Source: Gonapodya sp. JEL0774 (taxonomy: Eukaryota; Monoblepharomycota; Monoblepharidomycetes; Monoblepharidales; Gonapodyaceae). From it: DNA of 64,000 nucleotides. Shown piece by piece: positions 52,714-64,000 of this stretch (position 1 is the first letter of the stretch; each line of letters begins with the position of its first letter). Made by a program: the position numbers and the translations under genes. The notes beneath the pieces are model-generated. The model had not been told where the DNA came from, made no database searches, and saw nothing but the letters and a program-made list of their open reading frames with translations. The stretch covers positions 1 to 64,000 of the forward strand of contig JADIIX010000037.1 in the NCBI GenBank assembly GCA_027604505.1. The letters run 5' to 3'.

Positions 52714-54515
52714 ATGAAATTGAGTGCCATGAAGGCGAGTGTCGGGGAGGCAAGAAATGGGGTTGCGCAGTTGAGTCTGCAACTGGAAACAAGGGCCACA
52801 GATGAAGGACTTGTCGGGATGGGCTCAGATGATGCATTGAATTTGAGTTCAGGTTCTAGTTCAGAAGGCGAGGACGAAGTTCGGCGTTTGAAAGAGCGTA
52901 TTCAACAGATAGAGGCTGCGCTAAGAGAGAAAGATGAAGGTGCGTTTTCGCGTGCCTGTTCGATACTCTCTCCTAGGTCTTATGAAGGACACTGTTCGCA
53001 TGCAAACTCGCATCTTGCCTAGTCCTCGAGCTCGCTGCTCAGTATGGCACCACACTCCTTGCAGAGAATGCAAGACTAACGCAGACCATCTCATCCGTGC
53101 TACAATCTGCTGATTCAACCAACCCATATTCACTCTGTCACTTATCTACGCCTATTTCACGCTCTTCTCTTCCGGAGGCAAATGCACATCGAACGGTATC
53201 TGCCGATCTCGCTTTCCCTCGGCAAGAGGGCCTTCTCTCTCCTCGCCCCAATCTCGCATCACTTGCACTCGAGCTCGCTTTTCGTGTCAGCAAAAGTCCC
53301 TCAATATCTGAAAGTTGCCGGAATCTCTCTCGGCCACCACCACCAAGAAAGCTTAAGCGCGTTCTGCAAGAGAGGGAGCACATTTGGTTAAGTCGGGAAC
53401 CTGATCAAGACCAATCCACCGAGGATTCGACAACCCGACAGCGTACCCGACGACGCGTGTGGAAGGACGAACGACAAGGCGATAACGAAAACGACTCAGG
53501 CAGTGCGAGCGCCGGTGAACCCGACGATATTGAAAGAGTAGCCGATTCCCCGGATGGTTTACATCCCTCATCTCATCGCTCCAGCAAATATGCAGCTCAC
53601 CTCGTCATTGCCGATCGTCACATCGCCTCACTCGAAAACGAACTCACACGTCTCGAAGAAGAACTTACCAAGGCTCGGAAAGAAGCCGGAAACTGGAGGA
53701 AGATGGCCACTCAGGCAATGAGGACTGGCGAAATGGAAGTGAAGTCTTCGAACCCATACGACAGGAGCGAAACTGAATCGACTGGGGATAGGACTACAAG
53801 CAGAAAGTGCACGCGAGCGCGGGACCAGACAGAGGAGGAATATATTGATGCCTTACCCGGAGCTTTGCCGCAAGAAGAACATTGGTGCAGTCGACCTGAA
53901 AATCAAAGCTCAAGCGTCGCAGATTCTACGAAAGTATATCCGGACGCCGGTTGGTCGCTCCATGCAGTCGAGTCGCCTCACGGTAACCTGAGCAATCCAC
54001 ATGCGCAAGCCTCTGCACCGATTTGTGCCCGACCGTACGGCTGTTCTGAAACGAATAGGCACCTCGATCCCGGTCGGACCACACGTTCGGACGACGATTC
54101 GAGTGGCTCAGAGTGCTTGCGCGACCGCCATCACTCTTCAGCATCGGAAGTGAACTCCATGGCTGGGAAGTTTCAACAATCTCGTTGCATATCCGCTCTG
54201 TGTCTTCCATCCGCGCAGATTCCTGCCCGGGTGTTTGCAGCCCGACTTCCGGGCATTCTCACCGCGTCATTTGAGCTCCTTCACACGGACAGTGGTGGCC
54301 TTAGAGTCACGCTCGAAGCCGAGACAAACACTGCAAGCTCGATGCATGCGCACAGTTGGAGCAATGCCGGGGGGGGAAACTCTACAAGCAGTGGTATTCA
54401 AGGGAGCTTAGTGGGACTTGGTGTGCGGATGGCGACTGGTGCGGCGAGAGTAGCTTTTTGGGCGGTGAAGTCCGTGGTGAATGTAGCGGTGGGAGTGGTT
54501 GGATTAGCAAGGTGA
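52714..54515 (+). CDS. Coiled-coil protein with CC1-box-like motif, possible dynein adaptor
   Basis: Exon 1 (52714-52940) encodes [11 protein letters not shown] and a short coiled coil, [17 protein letters not shown]. Its joining to exon 2 (from about 53024) gives [19 protein letters not shown]. The pattern A-A-x-x-G-x-x-L-L is the CC1 box with which BICD, Spindly and TRAK/HAP1 family adaptors bind the dynein light intermediate chain. A Ser/Pro/Arg-rich linker follows, then the coiled coil [20 protein letters not shown] near 53620. The C-terminus is hydrophobic ([20 protein letters not shown]) and might anchor in a membrane. It is shorter than BICD proteins and has no other recognisable domain. 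The CC1-box assignment is therefore suggestive only. Confidence 0.55.
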
Positions 54516-54760
54516 TAGGCGCTTTTCATTACAATCTACGATGTGCAAATATAATTCATTGATTTATTGTTATCCGTACTATAGATGCGTTGACAATAAA
54601 GTATTTTATTGATAGTTCATTGGAGTTTGAATACAGTTTACGGTGATCAATTGTTCGGTGAACGTCAACTATTGTGATCGACCGCAGACCAAAGATTCGA
54701 AGCGAATCCTCATCACCAATCCCGAATAACTAACTTGCCTGATACCATCGATCATACCAA

Positions 54761-55425
54761 ATGTTTCCTAATCTTCTAAACCGTGTGCTCGCAATAATTG
54801 CTCTTCTCTTTCTCATACCAATTAGGTTGGTGATCGACATGGTCCAAAACAAACTTGGCGAGGAATCCAACGTGATAATGGTGACGAGAAAGCTGAAGCA
54901 AGTGGTGGACGCAGCTGAGGAATGGATCGGACCTCTGGAGAATACAAGCGGTGCGTCTGAGATGAGGATGTGTTTTGAGAACGTGTGCAGACGGAATCGT
55001 CGCTCATCTCACTTCGCACTCAAATATTCCTACAATGGTGCTTCATCTACGGAAGACGCGGCAGAGAGGAAGAAAGAACAGTCTGAGAAAACCGAACTAA
55101 TTGGTGGCAACAAAGAAGTGATCAGAGGTGGGTCAAGGGTGAACAACATCCTGACTTTCCTGTTCCCACTATTTGCTAGCCCAGAACCATTGAACTTTTG
55201 GATTTGTTTCCAGCACCATCATCATACACAGTTTCACGCCACTCTGGTGTTCTCCAACCCCGTCCAACTAAATCTTCTCGCCGCCCAGTAATGGAGCTGT
55301 ATCTCTCCTCAGAAGTCCTGACACTTCAACCAGATGATAATCAGGGAAGAGGAAGTGACCAAGAATCCAGCATAAGAGAAAAAAAAGAAGCAGTGAGCGT
55401 GGGAGAGTTAAATTGGCAAGGCTAA
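54761..55425 (+). CDS. Small hypothetical protein with N-terminal hydrophobic segment
   Basis: The ATG at 54761 starts MFPNLLNRVLAIIALLFLIP, a single hydrophobic segment like a signal anchor, followed by a charged helical part. An intron at about 55129-55213 would replace the open read-through end with PSSYTVSRHSGVLQPRPTK and end at 55425. An alternative is the unspliced frame ending at 55291. No family is recognised. The protein would be roughly 190 residues. Confidence 0.4.
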
Positions 55426-55549
55426 GCAGGGCTGCTGCAAATTGATTGCAATAAATGAGTACAAATAAGTAGTAACTGAAACTATTTCTCAACAAAAGAA
55501 CCACTGCTTCATGAGTAAATCCATAAAAAAAGTGTCTGTTGAACTAAAA

Positions 55550-58500
55550 TCAGGAGCCAGGGGAAGAAAGAGAAAGGGTGACTGCTCTCTGTGCCAACTC
55601 CATCAGCTTCACTCTCTTGATACTCCCCAAACAGTTATCCAACCAGGCAATTGATTTTTCCCTCATTAGCTCCCACTCTTCTGCTATATCTTGCAGTGCT
55701 ATTTCCATGAGTGATATGGCTACTGCAGTTGCCCACTCTGATTCTGTATACCCAGTTCCCAGCATTGCAAGATCCTCTGGAGTAGATGCAAGTGAGAACA
55801 ACTGTCTATCTGCCTGGAATGAACCATCAAATTTTTGAAGCTGAACTAGCACAGAGAGCCTCTCAGCATTTGCATTTCTGGCCCTTCCTTCTTCTGATTT
55901 GGGAGTGGCATTTCTGGTTCTTCCTTCATCTGATGTGGGAGTGGCAGTACTGTGACCACCCCTAAGACTTAAAACAAGATGCAAAGTAGAGTCAGGTTTA
56001 ATATTCAAGTCTTTTTTTAGCAATGGTTGTGGTCAGCATGATGAAGAAATCCCTCAGTACCAGAGACAGGAACACCTACCTTGTAAAGTGTTCTGTCCTT
56101 GAATTTGTTTGCCAGAAAATATGAGTCTCTGCTGGTCAGGTGGAATTCCTTCTTTTGCATGAATTTGGTGCTTTATATCATTGACTGTGTGCTCTGGGGA
56201 TAGGTCAATGTCAATAGTCTTGCCAGTCAGAGTTTTCACTTTGCCACCTGTAAAGCCATATGATACTGCAGGCCTATATGTGCTACTAGAATTGTACTGG
56301 TGCTCTACCTAAATGCAAGAAAGGAACTAGATGATAATGTACTGAAGTTTATAAAACAGGATATTCTACTTACTCTGGATGGCACAACAAGTTTTTGAGG
56401 TATCCCATGAAGTTTCTCTTCTTTATTTAAGGTTTGGACAGCAATATACGAAGTGTGCTTAGAAGCAATACCATCTATACAAAGTGCTGTTATGGCAAGG
56501 TGGTGAGTCAGGAAGAGCTGATGCCTTACATGTGGTGCTGAGTCTGACAATCTCTTGTCGCATCACTTCATCATTTACAGCTGGTAACTGGACATGGAGC
56601 CAACTTCTGTGGCCTTCAAAATCTTGCAGTAAACCTCTTGCAGCCATGATATGTAATGTCAAATCCTGAGTTGAAATATTCTTCACAGGGATAACAAGCT
56701 GTAAAGGCCCATCTGGTCCATCACCAGTTATTGAAACTGATAAAGGATCTTCCAGTTCATTAGACATAAGTGCATAACAGCTGTACCTAAAGCCTGAGTA
56801 AAGAGGTGGTGCAAAGAAAGGTGCTTGGAGTAATCTTGGAGGCACATATTCTTTCCTCTCAGATGCTGGGGTTTCTGAAATTTGTGAATCCATTAATAAG
56901 TGACTTATTGCAATCTGTGGAAAGTGCTCTGCACCATTATGTGAATCCGGAAACCATGAAACCTAGAATTGTGGGAAATAAGATACAACCCAGTCTAGCA
57001 GAAAACTTGCTGAAGATACCTTTAAATTCCTGACAAATCCTTTCAAACTGGCCTTTAGCATCTTGGCCACCTTTGCCTCCATCCTTTCACCTCCTGCAGC
57101 AAACTCAGCCGTCCCCATCCCAGACCTTGCCAACCCATCAACAAGCAGATGTGAGACTGCAGACCCAACCCCAAGAGTAAAAAAGCGTGTGTTCTGTATT
57201 TTACTGATATGAGCTGCAAGTTGAAATATAGGCTCAGGATTTAACACTGCTCCATCAGTGAGAACCTGCACCAGTGTAAATGCATGGTATACTGTAATCT
57301 CCACAGAAACAATGAAATTTTAGACCCACAAATATGCTTCTTTGCCACCCTTCCTTAGGCTTTACACTTGTGATGTCTTCCAGAGGTTTAAGCATCTCTG
57401 TGCCTCCTAAGTTTGAATCCAGTGATTTTACCTCCTCCACGGCTATCTCAACATTGTGCTCATTATAATCAACTGATAATGGAAATGTTTTCTGAAATGT
57501 TGAGCCAAAGCCTATAATGTTGAACTTTACAGAGGGTGGGAGTGATTTGAGAAACAGCAAAAGAGCTGATCGTGCATAATAAATGTTGTCTCCAGTCATT
57601 GAACCAGACCTAATGTTAAGCTCTCAGAAGCCGTCATCACTCATTTGATCCCTTCTCTTTACTTCTTACTCACCTATCAATAACAAAAATCATCTCAGTA
57701 TGCACAGTTCTGCTAGCAAACTTAGGAACAAAAGTTGCCATTGCACATTTAGTCCCAGAAGAACTCCTTTCCAAGATAGCTTGAGGCTGATCTAGCCCAG
57801 GAGACTTCACAACCAGAACAAAATCCCTGTCCAAATAAACTCTGTCGAGGGAAAGCTGTGCACTAGCACAATTCGGGTTTGCAGGATTCAGGGTCACATT
57901 GAGTGGATGTGTTGTTGATGAAATGGCTGTAACTGGGCCAGCCACCATTTGAACATCAACATTAACAGTCAAAAAATAATTGATTGAGCTGCTCTGAACA
58001 GTAGAAGGAAGAAGATTTGTTCCCTTTGGTGGAATGTACTCGCCGTACATCTGGCTGGCAATTGTTGTGGGAATGGTAAAACGCAGCTCATTCCTGTTCA
58101 CGTCAGTTTTGCAGGTGTGGATGTATGAGATTCGCACAATAACAGACTTCTGAGGTGGTATGTTGCCAAGGGAAATTTGGAAAACTTGCAAAGTCAACAG
58201 GGCATCAATGTGTTAACCGATCATCTAAACTGAGGAGCCAAGATCTGAATTCAACTCTCTGAAAGAATAGACTTACTATCAGCCTTTTGCTCCTCCAAGA
58301 GAAACGCTCGGTCACCGGACTTGAGAGCATTCTGGTAATCCGCATAGGCATCACGTTGGTCTCGACACACACCCTTGATGACCATCCCATCGACCACTGC
58401 CTCAAAAGCATAGACTGCTGCACTCTCGTAGATTGGAAACTTATAGATCGCCTCAACAACAGGGTCGGCACCGACATGGAAATATCTTTGGCAAAGTGTC

Positions 58501-58607
58501 ACAGAGGCAATGCAGTCCACGAGCGCGACATCCGCAGAGACCTGCTGCAGGGGAATCGCGACGACCTCCTGCGATTTGACGTAGAGACCTGAAACTGTGC
58601 TTGTCAT
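55550..58607 (-). CDS. VIT-vWA protein with internal ubiquitin domain and PARP4-like C-terminus
   Basis: The ATG at 58607 starts a VIT domain (residues about 1-130: [50 protein letters not shown]). A vWA domain follows. Its MIDAS is complete: DRSGSM near 57600-57680, NLGGTEM near 57400 and VLTDGAV near 57255. After a beta-rich middle part comes a ubiquitin-like domain split by an intron: [37 protein letters not shown], then [19 protein letters not shown]. It ends in a Gly-Gly like ubiquitin itself. The remaining part ([20 protein letters not shown], then [12 protein letters not shown] and [15 protein letters not shown]) resembles the C-terminal module of PARP4/VWA5 proteins. Exon borders in the middle (56240-57000) are uncertain. 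The gene is more AT-rich than its neighbours. Confidence 0.85.
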
Positions 58608-58796
58608 TGAATTAAATTCTGAAGGAAGACGATGGCCTCAGCAATCGAACAAGACAATCCCCAACAGTTCAGCCGCTCAATGCCTTGCACACAGTAATAT
58701 CGGCAATGTGTGGAAAACTCTGCAAAGCAAATTTCATCGACTTATACAAAAGCAAGCGATTCCAATCCCTCCCGTTGAAATAAAGCTCTGTTTGTT

Positions 58797-60219
58797 CTAA
58801 TTCTTCACTTCGATCTCGACCCAAACCTCGACCCCATCGCCCTGCGCTCCAGTTCCTACAGCCCAAAACGCCTGTGTTCCCTCCACATTCCACTGCGCCG
58901 CAAGACCGCCCGCCTGGACCACCTTGGTGAGTGTAGCGCGGACCTTGCTCACTTCGTGGGCGAAACGGCGGGGACACAGTGGTGCACCGGCGGGGATGGG
59001 CAGGTGGAGGGAGGCAAGAAGCGTGGCAGGGCGATCGACGACTTGAAGAGAGGAGGTTGTCGGTAACGGGGCAGATACCGTGTCGAGGGGGAACACGACA
59101 TGGGATGGAGCGGTCGCGCTCGGGAAGGAAACCATCAGAGGGCGAAGCTGTGGGGTAAGGGAAATCCGATGAGAGTGGGTCGACGAGGAACTGTTAGCTC
59201 CTATAATTGTACTCACCACTGAAACCTCTTCGTTCTTCGAGTTTTCGCCGGCAGCATAGGCCACTTGAGGTGCGGTCAACAAGCTCGCCTCGGGCACCTT
59301 GTCCAGGGCCACAACTTCAAGTTCCGAGTGTGCCGGGTACTTGCGCAACTCGACCTGGATATCACCGTCAACGACGACACCAAACACGATGTGAGGAAGC
59401 TCAAGGGGCCCTGGCGCTGGCGATTCAAACATCGGCCTGGGCCGCCCAAAATGAGGTGGAAGTCCGTTGGGGTACGAGTGCACATGACCATTGTTGTGGT
59501 GGGCAGGCTCCAATTCCACCGGGCCCGCAACAGCGGTGCTTGTGCTGGCGGGGCTGTGCATATTGTTGTGGTCGTGGTGGTGGAATCTGCCATCGGTGTT
59601 GTGAAGGAACCTTTCGACACCTCTCGCATCGAACACGCTCCAAATTTGCAGCACTGTCTGAGCGATAGTGCAGAAGAGGACGTAGAAGAGCATGGTGAAA
59701 GCGAAAGCGCGGAACACGCGCACAGTTAGCTGAAGTGCGATAGAGCACGGGGACATCTCGACATCCTTGTCTGAATCCTCATCATCACAGTCAGAGAATT
59801 GGTCGTTCGCTTCGGCGGCGCTGACATCCTCCGAATAGGCAGGTGGGGTAACTGGGACCTTGACGTCGGTTCCAGCCCAGGCGCCAGGTGTCCACTGGGG
59901 GTCATACGCGGGTGGCCCAGTGGGAGGAGCAAGAGGTTCGGCAATCGCACGAGTAACGTCTTTCTGGAGGAGAACTGGGCGCTGCAAAATAGTTTTGGAA
60001 GATTATTTGTTTGGGAGTGGAAGAAAGAATGAAGATACAAAGGATCCGGGATTGGAGTGCAACTGCATATTTGGAACGTACCGCAGACAGGTCAACTTCA
60101 TCATTTTCCGTGTGCTTCGATGACTCTTCCTCCACCATCTTTTCCACCACCAAAGCCTCCTCTGCGTCAAGAAGGTCCGGCTTAGATTGTCCGTCACTCA
60201 AGGTAATGTCGGGCTCCAT
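58797..60219 (-). CDS. Single-pass membrane protein of unknown function
   Basis: The ATG at 60219 begins an acidic exon (MEPDITLSDGQSKPDLLDAE), joined by an intron (about 59985-60080) to RPVLLQKDV. A Pro-rich cytosolic-like part with two PPAY motifs (PTGPPAYDP and TPPAYSED; possible WW-domain or Nedd4-type ligands) precedes one membrane segment, AFTMLFYVLFCTIAQTVLQI. The outer part has a His-rich stretch near 59500-59600, then a beta-rich region to the stop at 58797 (WVEIEVKN). The two PY motifs are visible; their use by a ubiquitin ligase is inference. The family is not recognised. Confidence 0.6.
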
Positions 60220-60857
60220 CTTAAGGACGGGGGAGCTCTGCTGCGACCCAGGCGAGGGCGATTGTGCAGAGGGACGAAGATCGACGCAGGAAATGTAAGC
60301 AAGCGCAGTGCTTTCTTGGCAAAGAAATACAGAGCACGAAGGACACCAGAAATACGAACCCAAAACAGGCAGCGGGTTTTGTTCCTGTCGACACAGATGA
60401 AGGTCACGAGATCGACTCACTGGTGGCCCCCCACAGCCACTGCGACCACAGTGTGCATATACAGGAAAACATTACACATTTTTGAATTTTTTGATTTCGC
60501 GGTTCCCAAAAAGCGAATTCGAGAAATGCTTTTTTGAGGTGGAAATTGATGGTGGAGAAAGGAAGGGCAGTTGACGTGTCGTATTAAAACCCACATGAAA
60601 GGGACAATTACGCATAAACTGAGACTCCGCCTGTTTCACAACTATTTGAGACAGCAACAACTTCAATGTCTTCAATGTCTTGAAGAAAACGTCGGTGCAT
60701 GGTAATAGATGCACGACCGTAAGGAACAAAATAAAGCAGTGTTCGTGGACAACCCCAAGCTCCGCCAGCGGTGCCCATATCCACGCTCCAAAAAGAAAGT
60801 CCAACCTCTCCCACCGTCCTGTGCAAGTGCATGTGCTTCTACTCCCACCACCCCACT

Positions 60858-61390
60858 CTAATCGAGGTTGTAGCCCATCATATCGTCCCAAGCTGCCGGG
60901 TCCGAGAACCATTGAGTTGCCATCGCTCCACCACCTCCAACCATGACTGGCGCTTGAGGGTTGGGATCAAGTCCACCACTTCCGCCTGCAAGCGAGCAAG
61001 GTTTCATTAGTCCACGTTAGGATGAAGGGGAAGAACCAAGAACTCACCAGTGCTGGTAGGCGTGGGAGTTGATGATGCCATCGATCCAGCTGCCGAACTG
61101 CTGCTCGTCCCCTCTGCAACGATTGCCTGTTGGTTCACCGAGGCAGCGGCCATGTCCGCCATCTTCTTGTTGTTGAGGACAACCCCCACCGCTGCTCCAA
61201 CACCACCCAGGATCAAAATGCCGACAGCAATGCCAATATAGAGCTTCGTGCGGCGTGGGCGCTCCTCCGGCTCGGATTGAGCGTATTTCTCGCGGTCACC
61301 GTACGGGACGACGGACACTCCACGCGGAACGTCGAGCGTGGTCTGCATCCAGGGCGCGTTGAGATTGCGACGGTCGGACATGGAAGACAT
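60858..61390 (-). CDS. Small single-pass membrane protein
   Basis: The ATG at 61390 (a second one is at 61381) starts MSSMSDRRNLNAPWMQ. A hydrophobic segment, LYIGIAVGILILGGVGAAVG, follows basic residues (RPRRTK), as in a type III or signal-anchored protein. A Ser/Thr/Ala-rich part comes next, and a second exon after an intron at about 60987-61047 ends GYNLD. The protein is about 155 residues. No family is recognised. Confidence 0.5.
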
Positions 61391-62279
61391 TTTTTCGAGT
61401 GTGAGCAATGGTTTCTGTGGGAATGAAGGAATACCTTGTGGAGAACAAAGGGGTCACCAAAACGGCGATTTTGAGATCAGGGGTGCACGGCGCCCATGAT
61501 CTGCAGCCTCACCGCAGAAGCACCACAACTCATGGAAATATTTAGGAGAACAGGCTGTTTCACAGAATAACTGTCAAAGCAATTTTGTGTGTTCAGTATA
61601 AAGTCGTGGTGTCACCTCTCGGGACTTTCAGAAAAGGTCGAGATTGCGGGAGTGAATCAACCACAAAAGTGCGAACAACCGTATTTCAAATTGAAAATCA
61701 TATAGCACTAATCACATTTGAGTAGGTAACGTCTCCTATCATAGAATACTATATTCTGCACTAGAAATCAATTTACCTCGAACATCAAGGTTGCAGTGAA
61801 GCGTTGAAGCAGCCTCTGCAGCGTCAGCAACGTAGTCTTCACGTTCAAATCATCCTTAACCTCCTTCCCGCTTGACTCAAATTGGACTTGCGGCTTGGAC
61901 CACCAGCCCCCGCGCGAACACACGCGCCCCATGCAGCACTCAAGCCAGCCTCCACGGCGAAGCCTAGTGTTTTGGTTTTGAACCACCCCCTCAGATTGAC
62001 CAGACAACTAAACCATAGTATGCAAGCTGGGAGCCACTGGAACCACGCGTTCGGTCTCTCATCCCATATCTGTTCATGCTTGAAAGTTTGCAGCAGTATC
62101 TAGGGGAACAGACTGGAAGATTGCAAAGTACTCTTTCTCATAAGTATAAGAATATTTAAATCTCAGCATTGTCATGCTTTTCAAAAGATATTATTGTTGG
62201 TCGTACTTGGGTTCATGTCCAAAGTATTCTGCAAGGCTTCAAGAACCAATTTACGAGGTCCACGATTCTTAGTCGCTGC
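61391..62279. other. Intergenic region without recognised gene
   Basis: Nothing conserved is seen in about 890 bases between the small membrane protein and the P-loop gene. Parts near 61690-61770 are AT-rich. It presumably holds the two divergent promoters. Confidence 0.5.
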
Positions 62280-64000
62280 ATGTCTCCGGAACCTGGTGAC
62301 GCGGGCCTGGGAGAACTGGTGGAGGCGATCGAAGAGAATGAAGATTCGAGTGATGGAGCAACCAGCGACATCGCGGCGGTATCAACAGGATCGGCTGGAC
62401 AACCAGTCACTCAGACGGAACCAGAAGCTTCCGCTTCTGATTCATCGGCGGCGAATCCTGTTCCGCCGTCTGTCCCGACCAACATCCCGCTTCATATGCC
62501 ACCCCACCCGTGGCTCGCTCTCGTGCCTCCCTTGAAACGACCTGCGGTGTTCATTACTGGATCGACACTCACGGGAAAGAACCAAGTAGCGAACGCTCTG
62601 GGGGCGAGATTGGGTGCCGTGGTCGCTACTCGTGACAGGCTGCAGAGAGCCATCGGGTTCGAATGCGAGCGAATCAGAAGAGACGCCAGGATCGAGGAAG
62701 CGAGGCGAATGGAGGAAGCGAAACTCCTTGCACGCAAGAATAATCTGCCCGCGACGGGTGACGGTGGACAGGAAGAGTCGGGAGAAGCCGGTAAAGAAGA
62801 GGATGGCGAAAAGGCAGGGCACACAGACTCGCCCGACGGTTCGCAGAATCCACAGGACGATTTAGATGCGTCGCAACTAGTACCTGCTCCTCCCACGGAA
62901 CCACCTCTTCCTCCTCTCCCCTTTCCACCACCGCCGTCTTTGGTGTCTTTCCCACACCTCTCTATATCCTCTCTCGCTCGCTCTATCCTCGCTTCTGCTC
63001 CACCCGATGCACCTTCATTTATCACGAATCCACCTACTCTTTCTCATGACCTTTTCCGGGAGTGGGCTGATGCCGTGTGTGCCTCTAGAGATGCGACAGA
63101 CCGGGGTCTCGTAGTGGATTTGGGTGAAATAGTAACCGGAGATCAACTTCCGTCAGCGAACAAACGGGAGGTAGCGTCTGTATCACAAATGACGGCCATT
63201 GAAGCACCGCCATTGGACAGTTCCACCACCACACCATCTCTACCAGTCCAAGCTCTGATGCCCATCTCTTCTTCAACGGAAGACCATCATTCCCAACTCC
63301 CGTTCCTACCACCCACACTCACCCCTTTCCTCCTCCACCTTCACCCACCGTCACTCTCATCTACTTCGCCCAGAGTCACTTACCTCGATCCAATCACGGG
63401 CACGACATATCCCCACTCCCTCGTCTCCGCAACCCAAGCGCACTACTGTCGTCTTGATGCTGAGCATGACGCAGTGGGGCGTGACGATGGTGACGGTGTT
63501 GCAGGGGACGTCGAAGCTGTGGAAGAAGCAGGTACTGGAAGGGTCAAGAAAGCTCGAGGTGGCGATGATGGTGAAGGTGGGAATGAAGAGAATGATACAA
63601 TACCAGGAGAGAATGAAGAAATCGCGGAGGAGGAATGGGAAGACGATGCTGCCAGCGTATTGGGCGACAGGACTGTGTACGTGGCGTTAACGCAGGTTCG
63701 CTCATCTGCAACACACGGAGATGACTCCGACGAGCAGCAACCAACCGAAGACACGGAGCGGACTGACCCGGATCCTGACTCGGGAGAGACGGCCTCCGGA
63801 TTAGGAGGCGGCCGCGGATTAGGAGACGCGGTGGACGTGAATGACCCAACCCTTCAGGTCCCTACGAAGAGAACAAACAGATTCGGTGTAGGTGGAATGT
63901 GGAAGGCGCTTGGGAGGGATGTAGTGGAGAGGTGAGTTGCGTTGAGTGAAGGGGGGGTTTGTGGGTCTGTGAATCGTGCGTCTGTATGAGGGAAGTAGTG
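62280..64000 (+). CDS. P-loop (adenylate-kinase-like) protein, 3' end outside window
   Basis: The ATG at 62280 starts MSPEPGDAGLGELVEAIEEN, an acidic Ser-rich N-terminus. Then RPAVFITGSTLTGKNQVANAL forms a Walker-A-like strand and loop (GxxxxGK with Asn instead of Ser/Thr), followed by a charged helix ERIRRDARIEEARRMEEAK. A later segment, GLVVDLGEIV near 63105, resembles the next strand of such folds. The combination recalls the Hydin-type adenylate-kinase insertion of ciliary proteins, but no ASH or other Hydin repeats lie before it. The frame runs open to about 63933, where a GTGAGT donor follows, so more exons lie beyond the window. The Hydin relation is weak. Confidence 0.55.

Noticed and set aside
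62492-63025. Minus-strand Gly/Ser-rich frame
   Set aside because: It is the complement of the P-loop gene's low-complexity coding sequence.

Overview
This is eukaryotic, fungus-like nuclear DNA. Genes are split by short GT-AG introns (mostly 50-110 nt) and sit on both strands. The conserved set is fungal/opisthokont: LTV1, SMC3, TBP, NOP56, an Ada1/Hfi1-type SAGA subunit and OGG1. Several other genes point to a flagellated cell: a CCDC81-like HU-domain protein, a CXorf65-like protein and a possible Hydin-like P-loop protein. Together these suggest an early-diverging zoosporic fungus (chytrid or monoblepharid grade). That placement is inference.

Layout. 1-3.9 kb: a decayed Ty3/gypsy retroelement (gag zinc knuckle, protease, RT, RNase H; no integrase seen). 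4-12.7 kb: gene-poor and degenerate, with a broken TKL-like kinase, an F-box-like fragment and gag-like remnants. 12.9-17.3 kb: an MDR-family oxidoreductase and LTV1. 17.5-17.7 kb: a possible Copia-type primer-binding site. 17.8-21.5 kb: a six-segment K+ channel. 21.5-23.8 kb: no gene recognised. 23.87-24.82 kb: a PRXL2/AhpC-TSA_2 thioredoxin-fold gene whose first redox codon is TGA. 25.4-29.3 kb: a giant coiled-coil protein. 29.6-32.1 kb: Ada1. 32.9-35.4 kb: phytochelatin synthase. 35.5-40.7 kb: SMC3. 40.9-42.1 kb: TBP. 42.5-44.5 kb: NOP56. 44.8-47.6 kb: CCDC81-like. 47.7-49.2 kb: OGG1. 49.5-50.6 kb: CXorf65-like. 50.8-52.4 kb: iron-type superoxide dismutase. 52.7-54.5 kb: a coiled-coil protein with a CC1-box-like motif. 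55.5-58.6 kb: a VIT-vWA protein with an internal ubiquitin domain. 58.8-61.4 kb: two single-pass membrane proteins. 62.3 kb to the end: a P-loop protein cut by the window edge.

The strongest finding is the PRXL2-like gene. Five exons join in consistent phase across a TGA that replaces the first Cys of the family's RRPGCxxC motif, giving RRPG-U-SLCREEA. This is best explained as selenocysteine. Selenoproteins are known from only a few early-branching fungal lineages. A weak SECIS-like candidate lies in the 3' flank. Other points worth checking are the VIT-vWA-ubiquitin fusion, the CC1-box protein, stop codons at conserved Arg positions in the retroelement, and the iron-type SOD.

Gene pairs are often divergent with short shared promoters: NOP56/CCDC81-like, OGG1/CXorf65-like, and SOD/CC1-box gene. 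No operon-like logic is expected. Exon borders were read by eye and are approximate unless stated.
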